The notes under the pieces: model-generated
Told to the model about the DNA's origin: nothing
Databases searched by the model: none
What the model saw: the letters and a program-made list of their open reading frames with translations, nothing else
DNA from: an uncultured Gemmiger sp.
GTDB lineage: Bacteria > Bacillota > Clostridia > Oscillospirales > Ruminococcaceae
NCBI GenBank assembly: GCA_944388135.1
Contig: CALXHP010000001.1
Coordinates: 62,001-126,000 of the forward strand
Direction: 5' to 3'
DNA: 64,000 bases
Part shown: one piece after another, positions 41,803 through 49,700 of the stretch
How positions within the stretch are numbered: the first letter of the stretch is position 1
How the letters are laid out: each line of letters starts with the position of its first letter
Translations under genes and position numbers: made by a program

Positions 41803-41899
41803 CCTCTTCGGACCGCCCCGCCGGGCGGTTTTTTGTTTGCGTTGCCGTGCCAAACGTGTTATACTGAAGCCATCCCATACACCAAAAGGAGACATCCCC

Positions 41900-42370
41900 A
41901 TGAAATGGCTTGCCGTGGATTACGGCGACGCACGCACCGGGCTGGCCGGTTGCGATGCGTCGGAGACCATCACCAGCCCGATCACCCCCCAGATCGAAGA
42001 GAAGAGCATGAACAAGGTGGCCGCTGCGGCAGCGGAAGTTGCCGCCCGGCGCGGTGCCGAGGGCATCGTCTGCGGTCTGCCCAAAAATATGGACGGCACC
42101 GAGGGGTCCCGGGCCGCCAAGAGCCGCCGGTTTGCCCAGCGGCTGGCCAACGCGGCCCAACGCCCCGTGGTCCTGTGGGACGAGCGCCGCACCACCGTTT
42201 CGGCCGCTGCCATCCTGGCGGATAACGATACGTTCGGCCAGAAACGCAAAGAGCGGCTGGATTCGGTTTCCGCCGCCGTTATCCTGGAAAGTTTTCTCAA
42301 CTGGCGCGCCCATCACCCCGGCGAGGAACCGCCCGAACAGCTGCAGCCCCAGGCGCCCGAAAATCCGTAA
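41900..42370 (+). CDS. ruvX: Putative pre-16S rRNA nuclease / Holliday junction resolvase-like
   Basis: A 156-residue YqgF-fold protein. The RNase H-like start AVDYGDARTGLAGCD (residues 4-18) carries the first catalytic Asp, VCGLPKNMDGTEG lies near 58-70, and VVLWDERRTTVSA near 90-102 holds the next acidic residue. The C-terminal 15 residues are a proline/glutamate-rich extension. Role: 16S rRNA 5'-end maturation (YqgF). ATG 41900 has AAAAGGAG upstream. Followed by uppS after 17 bases. Confidence 0.9.
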   Translation: MKWLAVDYGDARTGLAGCDASETITSPITPQIEEKSMNKVAAAAAEVAARRGAEGIVCGLPKNMDGTEGSRAAKSRRFAQRLANAAQRPVVLWDERRTTVSAAAILADNDTFGQKRKERLDSVSAAVILESFLNWRAHHPGEEPPEQLQPQAPENP

Positions 42371-42387
42371 GACAAAGGAGTCCCGTT

Positions 42388-43113
42388 ATGTCCAACGAAG
42401 CCGCTTCCCGTATTCCCACCCATGCCGCCATCATTGTGGACGGCAACCGCCGCTGGGCCCGCCAGCGGATGCTCCCCGCCAGCTTCGGCCACAAGGCCGG
42501 TTTCGACCGCCTGAAAGAGATCACCCGGTATGCCGTGGGGGACCGCGGCGTCCATGTGCTGTCCCTCTATGTCTTTTCCACCGAGAATTTTTCCCGGGAT
42601 GCCAAGGAAGTGGGCTATCTGATGGACCTGTTCGCCAACAACTTCCGCACCATTGCCGATGAGATGAACGAGCGGGGCTGCCAGGTCCTCTTCAGCGGCC
42701 GCCGGAAGGGGTTGCAGCAGCGGGTGCTGAACGCCATGGATTACATGATGGACCTGACCAAGGACAACAAGAAAGGCATTGTGAACTTCTGCCTGAACTA
42801 CGGCAGCCACGCCGAACTCACCGACGCCGTGCGCGGTATCGCCCGGGAGGTCCAGGCCGGCACGCTGGACCCGGAGGCCATCGATGAAAAGACCATCGAG
42901 AGCCATCTCTACCGTCAGCTGCCGCCGGTGGACCTGATGATCCGCACCAGCGGTGAAGAACGTCTGTCCAACTTTCTGCTGTGGCAGTGTGCCTATGCGG
43001 AGTTCTATTTCACGCCGGTCCTCTTCCCCGATTTCACCAAGGAGTGCTTTGACCAGGCGCTGGAGGAATACGCCCGCCGTGACCGTCGTATGGGCGGCAA
43101 CACCAAGAAATAA
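42388..43113 (+). CDS. uppS: Undecaprenyl diphosphate synthase-type isoprenyl transferase
   Basis: Makes the C55 lipid carrier for wall polymers by cis-prenyl transfer. The 241-residue protein has the catalytic Asp18 in IIVDGNRRWARQR (DGNRRWA instead of the commoner DGNGRWA), YVFSTENFSR near 66-75, and DLMIRTSGEERLSNFLLWQCAYAE near 188-211 followed by FTPVLFPDF. The substitution of the first Gly by Arg in the diphosphate-binding loop is noteworthy, since that loop is well conserved; it may mark a paralogue with a different chain length. Confidence 0.9.
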   Translation: MSNEAASRIPTHAAIIVDGNRRWARQRMLPASFGHKAGFDRLKEITRYAVGDRGVHVLSLYVFSTENFSRDAKEVGYLMDLFANNFRTIADEMNERGCQVLFSGRRKGLQQRVLNAMDYMMDLTKDNKKGIVNFCLNYGSHAELTDAVRGIAREVQAGTLDPEAIDEKTIESHLYRQLPPVDLMIRTSGEERLSNFLLWQCAYAEFYFTPVLFPDFTKECFDQALEEYARRDRRMGGNTKK

Positions 43114-43128
43114 CAGCAACGTCACCAA

Positions 43129-43177
43129 AAAATCCCCGCGAACTTTGGCTGGTCTGCCAAGGGTCCGCGGGGATTTT
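43129..43177. terminator. Bidirectional terminator
   Basis: Outer stem AAAATCCCCGCG with its complement (12 bases) and an inner TTGGC/GCCAA hairpin, between convergent uppS and the cyclophilin gene. Confidence 0.85.
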
Positions 43178-43205
43178 GCTGCATATTCTATAGACAGTGG
43201 ACGGT

Positions 43206-44030
43206 TCAGCCCACAGCCTCACTGCCGGAAGCGTCGGAGGCGGACTCCGATTCGGCGCTGCTTTCGCTCTGGGCGGCCAGCTCTTCGGTGGTGGGGCCCG
43301 GATAGGTGGAGATGGTCACGCTCTCGATGGTGATAGCAGCCTCCTCGGTGGGGCGCCAGGTGTCGTTGCCGTCCTCGTCCTGCTGGGTGTCCACACAGGC
43401 CATGGCGTCCACCACGTCCATGCCCTGATACACCTGGCCAAATACCGTGTCGGTATTGTCCAGATAGGGCAGGCCGCCTGCCGCCGCATAGGCCGCGATC
43501 TGGGATTCACTGTAACCGTTCTGGGCCATCTGGTCCTGCTGGGTCTGGTCCACGCTGTCGGGCAGCGCCGTCACAAAATAGAACTGGCTGTTGCCCCCCG
43601 TCACATCTCCGCCGGTGGCAAAAGCCGCACAGAGCGCCCCGGCGTAGTGCTTGAGGCTGGCGTCGGCTTCCAGCGGGTAGGGATTGTTGCTCCAGATGGT
43701 GGAGCCGCCGGTGCCGGTACCGGTGGCATCGCCCCCCTGCACCGCAAAGCCGTACTGGCTACGCCAGATCACTGTACCGTTGTAGTATCCCGTGCGGGCC
43801 AGCCCCACGAAATTGTACACCGCCATGGGCGCCGCATCGGGGTAGAGGACCGCCCGCACCTCCCCCAGACTGGTGGTGAAGATGGCGATCAGATCTCCGT
43901 CGGAAGGCGTGGCAAACTGCCGTTCCTCGCTGACGACCTGGCTCCGGCTGGGTGCCGTCTTTTTGCTGCCGCCGCAGCCGCAGAGCAGCCCCAGCAACAG
44001 GGCCAAAGCTACACAGACAGTCTTTTTCAT
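43206..44030 (-). CDS. Cyclophilin-type peptidyl-prolyl isomerase lipoprotein
   Basis: A 274-residue surface lipoprotein: signal peptide with lipobox LLCGC (cysteine near residue 19), serine-rich linker, cyclophilin domain (about residues 45-240) and a disordered Ser/Glu/Ala tail. Cyclophilin landmarks: AVYNFVGLARTGYYNGTVIWRSQYGFAVQGGDATGTG-like core, NSQFYFVTA, and TVFGQVYQGMDVVDAM. The family FHR catalytic arginine position reads WRSQYGF, so the arginine is present. Probably helps fold exported proteins. Good GGGAGG ribosome site. Confidence 0.9.
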   Translation of the reverse strand: MKKTVCVALALLLGLLCGCGGSKKTAPSRSQVVSEERQFATPSDGDLIAIFTTSLGEVRAVLYPDAAPMAVYNFVGLARTGYYNGTVIWRSQYGFAVQGGDATGTGTGGSTIWSNNPYPLEADASLKHYAGALCAAFATGGDVTGGNSQFYFVTALPDSVDQTQQDQMAQNGYSESQIAAYAAAGGLPYLDNTDTVFGQVYQGMDVVDAMACVDTQQDEDGNDTWRPTEEAAITIESVTISTYPGPTTEELAAQSESSAESESASDASGSEAVG

Positions 44031-44169
44031 GGCGGAACCTCCCGGGGGCAGAAAAATTTGTAATTATCCATAGTATACCACATTTTGCCCCCCATGAACA
44101 CCCTTGACGTTTCTCAAAAAAAAGGGTACACTAGAGGCAGTAAAAATTCCAATCACAGGAGGGACGATC

Positions 44170-44496
44170 ATGTCTGACGAACTGAGCCCCGAAATGCTGG
44201 AAGAAGCCAAGCCCGATCTTTTGACCCTGGAGGATGAGGACGGGCAGGAAGTCACCTTTGAAGTCATCGACGCCACTGAAGTGAACGGCACCCGTTATCT
44301 GGCCGTAATCCCCTATCAGGAGGATCCCGCCAGCCTGCAGGAAGATGCCGAACTGATCCTCATGCGCATCGGTACCGACGACGAAGGCGAATATATGGAC
44401 ATCGTGGATGACGACGAAGAACTGCTGACCGTAGGCAAAGTCTTTGAAGAACGTCTGCGGGCCATGTACGACATCGACGATTCCGAGCTGGACTGA
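44170..44496 (+). CDS. DUF1292 domain protein
   Basis: A 108-residue, very acidic protein (about a third Asp/Glu). The core LLTLEDEDGQEVTFEVIDATEVNGTRYLAVIPY matches DUF1292, found as a small protein next to ruvX and alaS in many Firmicutes. Here it is about 1.8 kb downstream of ruvX, with the cyclophilin gene between. Function unknown. AGGAGGGA lies 6 bases before ATG 44170. Confidence 0.85.
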   Translation: MSDELSPEMLEEAKPDLLTLEDEDGQEVTFEVIDATEVNGTRYLAVIPYQEDPASLQEDAELILMRIGTDDEGEYMDIVDDDEELLTVGKVFEERLRAMYDIDDSELD

Positions 44497-44510
44497 TTTT
44501 CGTACACATC

Positions 44511-44692
44511 CCTGCGCGGTGCGATTTGTTGCAGCCTTTATAGAATCCTACTAATCAAATATTGGGAGCCCGGGTCGGGCGCCGGATCGCAGACCTCCCG
44601 CTTCGGCGGAAGAAGGGAGCGTGAACACGCCCGTAGAGCACCCACCTGCCTGTACCGGTAGGTTTTGATTGGTTGCAGACGGCCTCGCGGGG
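44511..44692 (+). ncRNA. ssrS: Probable 6S RNA
   Basis: About 182 bases fold as one long rod. A closing stem pairs 44511-44519 (CCTGCGCGG) with 44683-44691 (CCTCGCGGG). CTAATCAAA (44551-44559) pairs with TTTGATTGG (44664-44672). The arm continues with TGGG/CCCA and CGGGCG/CGCCCG, and a terminal CTCCC/GGGAG hairpin encloses CCGCTTCGGCGG. On the 3' side of the central region, a small hairpin (ACCTGCC/GGTAGGT) sits where many 6S RNAs have one. Size and shape fit 6S RNA, the RNA polymerase-binding regulator. A T-run follows. The assignment is by structure; no promoter is clear. Confidence 0.62.
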
Positions 44693-44707
44693 TTTTTCTG
44701 ACATTTC

Positions 44708-44738
44708 ACCCGGACGGGTTATCCTGTCCGGGTTTTTG
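44708..44738 (+). terminator. Terminator after the 6S RNA
   Basis: ACCCGGAC / GTCCGGGT stem with a 10-base loop, then five T residues. Confidence 0.85.
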
Positions 44739-44768
44739 GGTGATTTTACCAAGGAGAGGAGCCGTTTC

Positions 44769-45551
44769 ATGGCAGAAAGAATTGCTGTCGGGGACAAGCT
44801 CCCCTTCTTTTTATATGATACGCCGTACAGCGCCCAGAATCGCTTCCGGGACCTGCTGGCGCAGCGCAGCCCCCTGGTGCTGATTTTTATGGCCAACTTC
44901 GGTCATCCCATCACCCGCACCTTTGCCGGCCGCTACGCCGGGACCTACGGCGCCTTGCGGGACGGCGGCATGGCCCTGGTGGTGCGTTCCCGGGCGGACA
45001 AGCTCTCCCGCAGCATCGGCCCCGACACGCTGCCCTATCCTCTGCTTTGCGATGCCGACGGGGTACTCTACGATTACCTGGACATTCCCCAGAACAGCAG
45101 TACCTTGATGACCTATTCCCTGGAAGGGTGGCGCATCCTGCGGGAAGCCAAAAAGCAGGGCTACCGCGCCGCCAAAGGGGCCTTGCAGCAGCTGCCTCTG
45201 ACGCTGATCCTGGATAGGGACGGCACCGTGCTGTTCTGCCATTACGGTGCCAGCCTTACCGATGTACCCGAGGATTGTGAAGCCATCCAGAGCCTGCTGG
45301 AAGAGCTGGACCTGACGCCCGATGAACCGGATATTGACGAGCAGACCTTCCATGAAGTATACGGGGACCCCGCCTCTTTTGAAGAGGATCTTCCCGAGGA
45401 GCGTCCCCGCCGCGCTGCCCGTCACGGACGGCACCGTCCGGCTCCCATGGATGATTTTTCCCCGGTGGAAGCCATCCACGAATACAACGTGCCCGACTTG
45501 GACAAAACCTCCATGGTCAGTCTGTTTGACGACCCTTATGCGGATGACTGA
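44769..45551 (+). CDS. Peroxiredoxin/thioredoxin-like protein lacking the peroxidatic cysteine
   Basis: A 260-residue protein with an AhpC/TSA-like fold: VGDKLPFFLYDT at the start, LVLIFMANFGHPITRTFAGRYAG (residues 37-57), where peroxiredoxins have PxxxTxxC, and SIGPDTLPYPLLCDADGVLYDYL, matching the LLSDPDG region. The catalytic cysteine position is not cysteine (PITR at 47-50), so classical peroxidase chemistry is unlikely. LPLTLILDRDGTVLFCHYG is the last core strand pair. The C-terminal 70 residues are acidic then basic and disordered. Function unknown. GGAGAGGAG lies upstream. Confidence 0.65.
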   Translation: MAERIAVGDKLPFFLYDTPYSAQNRFRDLLAQRSPLVLIFMANFGHPITRTFAGRYAGTYGALRDGGMALVVRSRADKLSRSIGPDTLPYPLLCDADGVLYDYLDIPQNSSTLMTYSLEGWRILREAKKQGYRAAKGALQQLPLTLILDRDGTVLFCHYGASLTDVPEDCEAIQSLLEELDLTPDEPDIDEQTFHEVYGDPASFEEDLPEERPRRAARHGRHRPAPMDDFSPVEAIHEYNVPDLDKTSMVSLFDDPYADD

Positions 45552-45570
45552 AAACCCGCCTTATATAAGG

Positions 45571-45610
45571 AATCCCCTCCGCACCGGTTTCCGGTGCAGA
45601 GGGGATTTTT
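45571..45610. terminator. Bidirectional terminator
   Basis: AATCCCCT and GCACCGG arms paired with their complements, 3-base loop, T-run. Confidence 0.88.
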
Positions 45611-45620
45611 GTTGGGGGCA

Positions 45621-46133
45621 TCAGCTCCCCTGTTCTTTTTGCTTACCGTAGATGCACAGATCGTACAGCCTGCCGTTTTTGAATACAGCGTTTTTCATAG
45701 CCCCTTCCAACACAAAGCCATTCTTTTCCAGCACCCGGCGGGAGGCCAGGTTGGCATCATACACCTGACCGGTGATGCGCAAAATGTCCAGTTCCTGAAA
45801 GGCAGCCACACAGGTCTGCCCCACCGCCTCGGTCATGATTCCCCTGGACCACTGTGCGGTCAGGAGCAGATAACTGATTTCCGCATCCTTGCGGCATACA
45901 TCTTCCTTCTGGTCCACCGAGACCATTCCCACCAGCTGGTCTCCCGCCCAGATGGCCCGGTACACGCCGCTGTGCCCTTCCCGCTCCTGTACCCGGCTTA
46001 ACCAGAAGTCGGCATCCTGCCGGGTATAGGGGTTGGGCAGCCGGTCGGAAAGAAACCCGCGGTCCACCCCACCAAACAGCGCTGCCAACGCCGCTGCGTC
46101 CTCCGGTTGCCACCGCTTTACCTGAATTTGCAT
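45621..46133 (-). CDS. GNAT family N-acetyltransferase (RimJ/RimL-like)
   Basis: A 170-residue acetyltransferase. The GNAT core reads VGMVSVDQKEDVCRKDAEISYLL, then WSRGIMTEAVGQTCVAAF (the acetyl-CoA-binding Q/RxxGxG/A position is modified to SRGIMT), RITGQVYDANLASRRVLEKNGF and LEGAMKNAVFKNGRLYDLCIYG, typical of RimJ/RimL. Likely acetylates an amine on a protein or small molecule. ATG 46133 lies 3 bases after the cutC stop, so the two form an operon. Confidence 0.85.
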   Translation of the reverse strand: MQIQVKRWQPEDAAALAALFGGVDRGFLSDRLPNPYTRQDADFWLSRVQEREGHSGVYRAIWAGDQLVGMVSVDQKEDVCRKDAEISYLLLTAQWSRGIMTEAVGQTCVAAFQELDILRITGQVYDANLASRRVLEKNGFVLEGAMKNAVFKNGRLYDLCIYGKQKEQGS

Positions 46134-46135
46134 TT

Positions 46136-46909
46136 TTACTTTTCCCCCAAAGCCATTTCTTCTGCATCCAATGCCTTTCGTGCCTGAAAGACAGCCCCTG
46201 CATCGGTCTGCTGGATATGCCATTCGTCCAGGCCGGGCAGCCCCATGGGCACCCCTTCCCGGCGGAACCGCATCCCGCTTTCCAGCAGGGTTTTGCCGCT
46301 CATATGGAAGGCCCGGGCCCCCGGCAGTTCGGCACGCAGCCGGGCGATCACCCCGGCATTGACGCCGGCACCGATCAGCACTTCGGGGCCCTTTGTCTCC
46401 TCCCGCAGTGCCAGCAGACGGGCCAGCGTCTCCACACCCGCCGTACAGGAAGCTGCTCCGCCGCTGGTAAGCACCGTATCCAGCCCCAGGGCCGCCGCCT
46501 GACGGTAGACCGCCACCGGGTCGCGGGACACATCGATGCACCGATGCAAAGTGGCGGGTTTGTGCCCACAGGCAGCCAGCAGCCGCTCCATCACCGGTTC
46601 ATCCAAATCGCCTTCCGGCGTAAGAGCACCGATCACAAATCCGTCCGCCCCGGCCTGCGCCAGCGTCCTGATCTGGCTGCACAACAGGTCGATCTCTTCC
46701 GCCGTGTAGAGGAAATCTCCCGCCCGGGGCCGCATCAGGCAGCGCACCGGCAGGTCCCCTTCCCTTTTGATTTGCCGCAGCAGCTCCGCATAGGGGGTAA
46801 GCCCGCCCACCGCCAGGGCACTGCACAGTTCCAGCCGGTGGGCACCGCCTTTCCTTGCAGCCCGGGCGGACGCCAGACTGTCCACGCATACTTCCAGAAT
46901 CTTGCTCAC
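46136..46909 (-). CDS. cutC: CutC family protein
   Basis: A 257-residue TIM-barrel protein named for copper homeostasis, though its biochemistry is unsettled. The start KILEVCVDSLASARAARKGGAHRLELCSAL (residues 2-31), RPRAGDFLYTAEEI near 72, GFVIGALTPEGDLD near 100, LHRCIDVSRDP near 128, VLTSGGAASC near 153 and GAGVNAGVI near 185 are all family-typical. The GTG at 46909 is chosen because AAGGAGG lies about 9 bases upstream; the ATG at 46942 would place that site inside the gene. Confidence 0.9.
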   Translation of the reverse strand: MSKILEVCVDSLASARAARKGGAHRLELCSALAVGGLTPYAELLRQIKREGDLPVRCLMRPRAGDFLYTAEEIDLLCSQIRTLAQAGADGFVIGALTPEGDLDEPVMERLLAACGHKPATLHRCIDVSRDPVAVYRQAAALGLDTVLTSGGAASCTAGVETLARLLALREETKGPEVLIGAGVNAGVIARLRAELPGARAFHMSGKTLLESGMRFRREGVPMGLPGLDEWHIQQTDAGAVFQARKALDAEEMALGEK

Positions 46910-46961
46910 GATCTCCGCCCTCCTTTGGGGCCATTGTACCATAGGGAACCTGAAACAACAA

Positions 46962-46996
46962 CCCCCGGACGCAGAACGTCCGGGGGCCTTTTGGTT
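46962..46996. terminator. Terminator between cutC and the small membrane protein gene
   Basis: Ten-base stem CCCCCGGACG / CGTCCGGGGG, 5-base loop. It ends the leftward transcript of the 87-residue membrane protein; the T-tract is imperfect. Confidence 0.7.
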
Positions 46997-47037
46997 CTAT
47001 GCAACACCCGTGCCAAAGGCCGGGGGATACCTGTTAT

Positions 47038-47301
47038 TCAAGCCGCATGGCCCCCGCGCACAACGCGCAGTTGTACCGAAGGCACCGCGGCAGGTTCCTC
47101 TGCCCGGAGTTTTTCCTCTTCCTGTGGCAGAATGGCCCCACAGGCCGCATTGAGGACAACGATTCCCACAATGCCCAGCAGCACCGCCGCCCATACCGGC
47201 AGCGATCCTGCCGCCGCCGCAGGGATCAACGCCAGAAACAGCAACATTGACCCTGTGGCCGCCAACTTTCCCACCAATGCTTTGATCCACGCCTGTTTCA
47301 T
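47038..47301 (-). CDS. Small two-helix membrane protein
   Basis: An 87-residue protein with two hydrophobic segments (about residues 13-33 and 36-58), a basic start (MKQAWIKALVGK) and a charged tail. No family recognised. Its ribosome site (GGAGGAAC) is strong. It is divergent from the S24-type repressor gene and its promoter overlaps ACAAC/GTTGT repeats, so it is probably repressed by that protein. Small proteins under LexA-like control often act at the membrane during DNA damage (TisB in E. coli is one), but nothing in the sequence proves toxicity. Confidence 0.6.
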   Translation of the reverse strand: MKQAWIKALVGKLAATGSMLLFLALIPAAAAGSLPVWAAVLLGIVGIVVLNAACGAILPQEEEKLRAEEPAAVPSVQLRVVRGGHAA

Positions 47302-47353
47302 CTCGGTTCCTCCTTCTCTGATTCAAGGGGCCGCACCCCCGCCGCAAGTTTCG

Positions 47354-47423
47354 ACAACTTTCTGTTGTTTGTTGTCTCTACTATAATACTACTTTGAGTT
47401 GTTGTCAAGTAAGTTTTACAACT
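47354..47423. promoter_or_regulatory. ACAAC/GTTGT operator region of the S24 repressor
   Basis: Two inverted repeats: ACAAC-N5-GTTGT (47354-47368) and AGTTGT-N15-ACAACT (47397-47423). They flank and overlap the leftward promoter of the membrane protein gene. Confidence 0.5.
47380..47408 (-). promoter_or_regulatory. Leftward promoter of the small membrane protein gene
   Basis: TTGACA (47408-47403), 17-base spacer, TATAGT (47385-47380). Confidence 0.72.
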
Positions 47424-47451
47424 TTATTTTGATTTATTTTGGCGTTTTCTC

Positions 47452-47480
47452 TTTACAAAGACTCCATGCAGTTGTATAAT
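47452..47480 (+). promoter_or_regulatory. Promoter of the S24 repressor gene
   Basis: TTTACA (47452-47457), 17-base spacer, TATAAT (47475-47480), 74 bases before the start codon. Confidence 0.7.
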
Positions 47481-47553
47481 GAATCTAACAAACAGGAAAT
47501 GTACACTTCAGTGCCCGCTTCCACTCACCCTTTCTTATGTAAGGAGCACGACC

Positions 47554-48183
47554 ATGTTTGCAGATCGCTTAAAAGAGGCCCGCAAAGCCAAAAAGTACAG
47601 CCAGGCTGAAATTTCCCGGATGCTGGGCGTCACCCAACAGGCTGTCGGCAAATGGGAAACCGGCCGTTCCACCCCGGACCCCCAGACCGTAGCCAAACTG
47701 GCGGAAATTCTGGATACCACCGCCGACATTCTGCTGGGCCTGCAGAAAAGCCCCGCAGAGGCACCGGCCGTGGGCCGCAATGCCTTCAGCCGCTACGCCG
47801 AATGCCTGATTCCCGTGGTCGGCACCGTCCGGGCCGGTTACGGCGCCCTGGCCTTTGAAGAGGATTACGGCAAGGAATACGCCAGCGTGAAAGACCCGCA
47901 GAATTATTTCTATCTGGTGGTCAAGGGGGACAGCATGGAGCCCCGTATTTCGGACGGGGATCTGGCGCTGGTCCATCGGCAGAACACGCTGGACAACGGT
48001 GATCTGGGGGTTCTGGTGTATGGCGCCGACGGTGAAGGCACATTAAAGAAGTATATCCAGCGGGGCAACTCGGTGATTCTGCACCCCTTCAACCCCGCCT
48101 ATGACGAGCTCGTGATCAAAGGCGAGGAGCTGGATCATCTTTACATTGCCGGCAAAGTGGTGGAAACCAAAGCCAAATGGTGA
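47554..48183 (+). CDS. XRE-S24 repressor (LexA/CI-like, self-cleaving type)
   Basis: A 209-residue protein with an N-terminal Cro/CI HTH (residues 3-58, KYSQAEISRMLGVTQQAVGKWETG) and a C-terminal S24 peptidase domain. The candidate cleavage bond is Ala94-Gly95 in VRAGYG, the nucleophile Ser127 is in VKGDSMEP, and the catalytic Lys is K165 or K166 in GTLKKYI. This is the architecture of damage-induced repressors: RecA filament triggers self-cleavage. Its HTH is CI-like rather than LexA-like, so it may control a small regulon. AAGGAG lies 7 bases before ATG 47554. Confidence 0.88.
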   Translation: MFADRLKEARKAKKYSQAEISRMLGVTQQAVGKWETGRSTPDPQTVAKLAEILDTTADILLGLQKSPAEAPAVGRNAFSRYAECLIPVVGTVRAGYGALAFEEDYGKEYASVKDPQNYFYLVVKGDSMEPRISDGDLALVHRQNTLDNGDLGVLVYGADGEGTLKKYIQRGNSVILHPFNPAYDELVIKGEELDHLYIAGKVVETKAKW

Positions 48184-48259
48184 TTCCCGGCTGACAATGC
48201 TATTGTAGCAAGTGTTTTATCCCATAATCGGGACTTTCAGCAACAAGAGAAAAAATGCT

Positions 48260-48310
48260 GCCCGCGGCAGGCTTGCAAGACAAGCTTATGCGGCGGGCTG
48301 TATTTTTTAT
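48260..48310 (+). terminator. Terminator or attenuator between the S24 repressor and radical SAM genes
   Basis: Interrupted hairpin: GCCCGC (48260-48265) with GCGGGC (48293-48298), inner GCTTG/CAAGC, then TGTATTTTTT. It lies only 11 bases before the ribosome site of the next gene, so partial read-through or attenuation is possible. Confidence 0.6.
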
Positions 48311-48335
48311 ACCCTTTTTTCAGGAGAACGAGACC

Positions 48336-49700
48336 ATGGATCTGGGCGAAAAACTGGAAATTCTGGCCGACAGCGCCAAATACGACGTAGCCTGCACCTC
48401 CAGCGGCGTGGACCGTCCCGGGCAGCACGGCAGCCTGGGCAGCTGTGCCGCAGCAGGCATCTGCCACGCCTTCACCCCCGACGGACGGTGTGTTTCCCTT
48501 TTAAAGGTACTTTATTCCAACGCCTGCTCCTACGATTGCCGCTACTGTGTCAACCGGCGTTCCAATGACCGCCCCCGGGCCACCTTCACCCCCCGGGAGC
48601 TGGCCGACCTGACCATCGGGTTTTACCGCCGCAACTACATTGAAGGGTTGTTCCTGTCCAGCGCCGTGCTGGGCAGCCCCGACCGCACCATGGAGCTGAT
48701 GATCGAGGCGCTACGCATCCTGCGGCAGGAATACCATTTTAACGGGTACATTCACGCCAAAACGATCCCCGGGTCCGATCCCCTGCTGGTGGAACGGATC
48801 GGACTGCTGGCGGACCGGCTTTCGGTGAACATCGAATTCCCCAGCGAGAACAGCCTGAACCAGCTGGCCCCTGACAAAAACAAAAAAGCGATCCTGCGCC
48901 CCATGGGGCAGATCGCCGTAAAAAGTGCCGAGAGCCGACAGGAGCTGGCCGTCTACAAACGTGCCCCCGCCTTCGCTCCCGCCGGCCAAAGTACCCAGAT
49001 GATCATCGGCGCCACCCCGGAAAGCGACCGGCACATCCTGAATCTGACTGAGGGACTGTACAAAAAATACGCCCTGAAACGGGTTTTCTTTTCCGCCTAT
49101 CTGCCCATCGTGGCCGATGAGCATCTGCCCACCCTTTCCACCCGGCCGCCCCTGCTGCGGGAACACCGGCTCTACCAGGCGGACTGGCTGCTGCGGTACT
49201 ATCACTTTTCAGCCGGGGAGCTGCTCAGCGAGGAGGAACCCAACTTTGACCCTTATCTGGACCCCAAATGCACCTGGGCGGTGCGTCACCCCGAGTTTTT
49301 CCCGGTGGAGGTCAACACCGCCAGCCGGGCCGAGTTGCTGCGGGTGCCGGGCATCGGACCCAAAAGCGCTACCCGCATCGTCCAGGCACGGCGGCTCCAG
49401 GCCCTGGGGATGGCGGAGCTGAAGCGCATCGGGGTGGTTCTGAAACGGGCCCAGTATTTCATCACCTGCAACGGCCACACCCCGGGACACGGTACCCGGG
49501 CCGAGATTGCCAACGCTTTGCTGGACCCCAAGGCTTTCGGGGTGGGGGTTCAGCAGCTGAGCCTGGACGACTTCACCGCCAAGCCTCTGCCGGCCGCCGC
49601 ACCGGCTGTACACGAGCTGGCGGCCCACGGGATGGCGGCCGACCAGGCCGCCCGCCTGGTACGGGAGGAGGCGCTGACATGCCTTACCAAGCGAATGTGA
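48336..49700 (+). CDS. Putative DNA modification/repair radical SAM protein
   Basis: A 454-residue protein matching the TIGR03916 type. The [4Fe-4S] motif CSYDCRYC (C64, C68, C71; CxxxCxxC) is preceded by a cysteine-rich N terminus (VACTSSGVDRPG, GSCAAAGICHAFTPDGRC). GYIHAKTIPGSDP and NIEFPSENSLNQLAPDKNK lie in the barrel. Near residue 330 a helix-hairpin-helix (VNTASRAELLRVPGIGPKSATRIV) implies DNA binding. Its usual partner, the DUF4130 protein, is the next gene and overlaps it by 22 bases. The reaction is unknown; a DNA-lesion role is inferred. ATG 48336 has AGGAG upstream. Confidence 0.9.
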   Translation: MDLGEKLEILADSAKYDVACTSSGVDRPGQHGSLGSCAAAGICHAFTPDGRCVSLLKVLYSNACSYDCRYCVNRRSNDRPRATFTPRELADLTIGFYRRNYIEGLFLSSAVLGSPDRTMELMIEALRILRQEYHFNGYIHAKTIPGSDPLLVERIGLLADRLSVNIEFPSENSLNQLAPDKNKKAILRPMGQIAVKSAESRQELAVYKRAPAFAPAGQSTQMIIGATPESDRHILNLTEGLYKKYALKRVFFSAYLPIVADEHLPTLSTRPPLLREHRLYQADWLLRYYHFSAGELLSEEEPNFDPYLDPKCTWAVRHPEFFPVEVNTASRAELLRVPGIGPKSATRIVQARRLQALGMAELKRIGVVLKRAQYFITCNGHTPGHGTRAEIANALLDPKAFGVGVQQLSLDDFTAKPLPAAAPAVHELAAHGMAADQAARLVREEALTCLTKRM

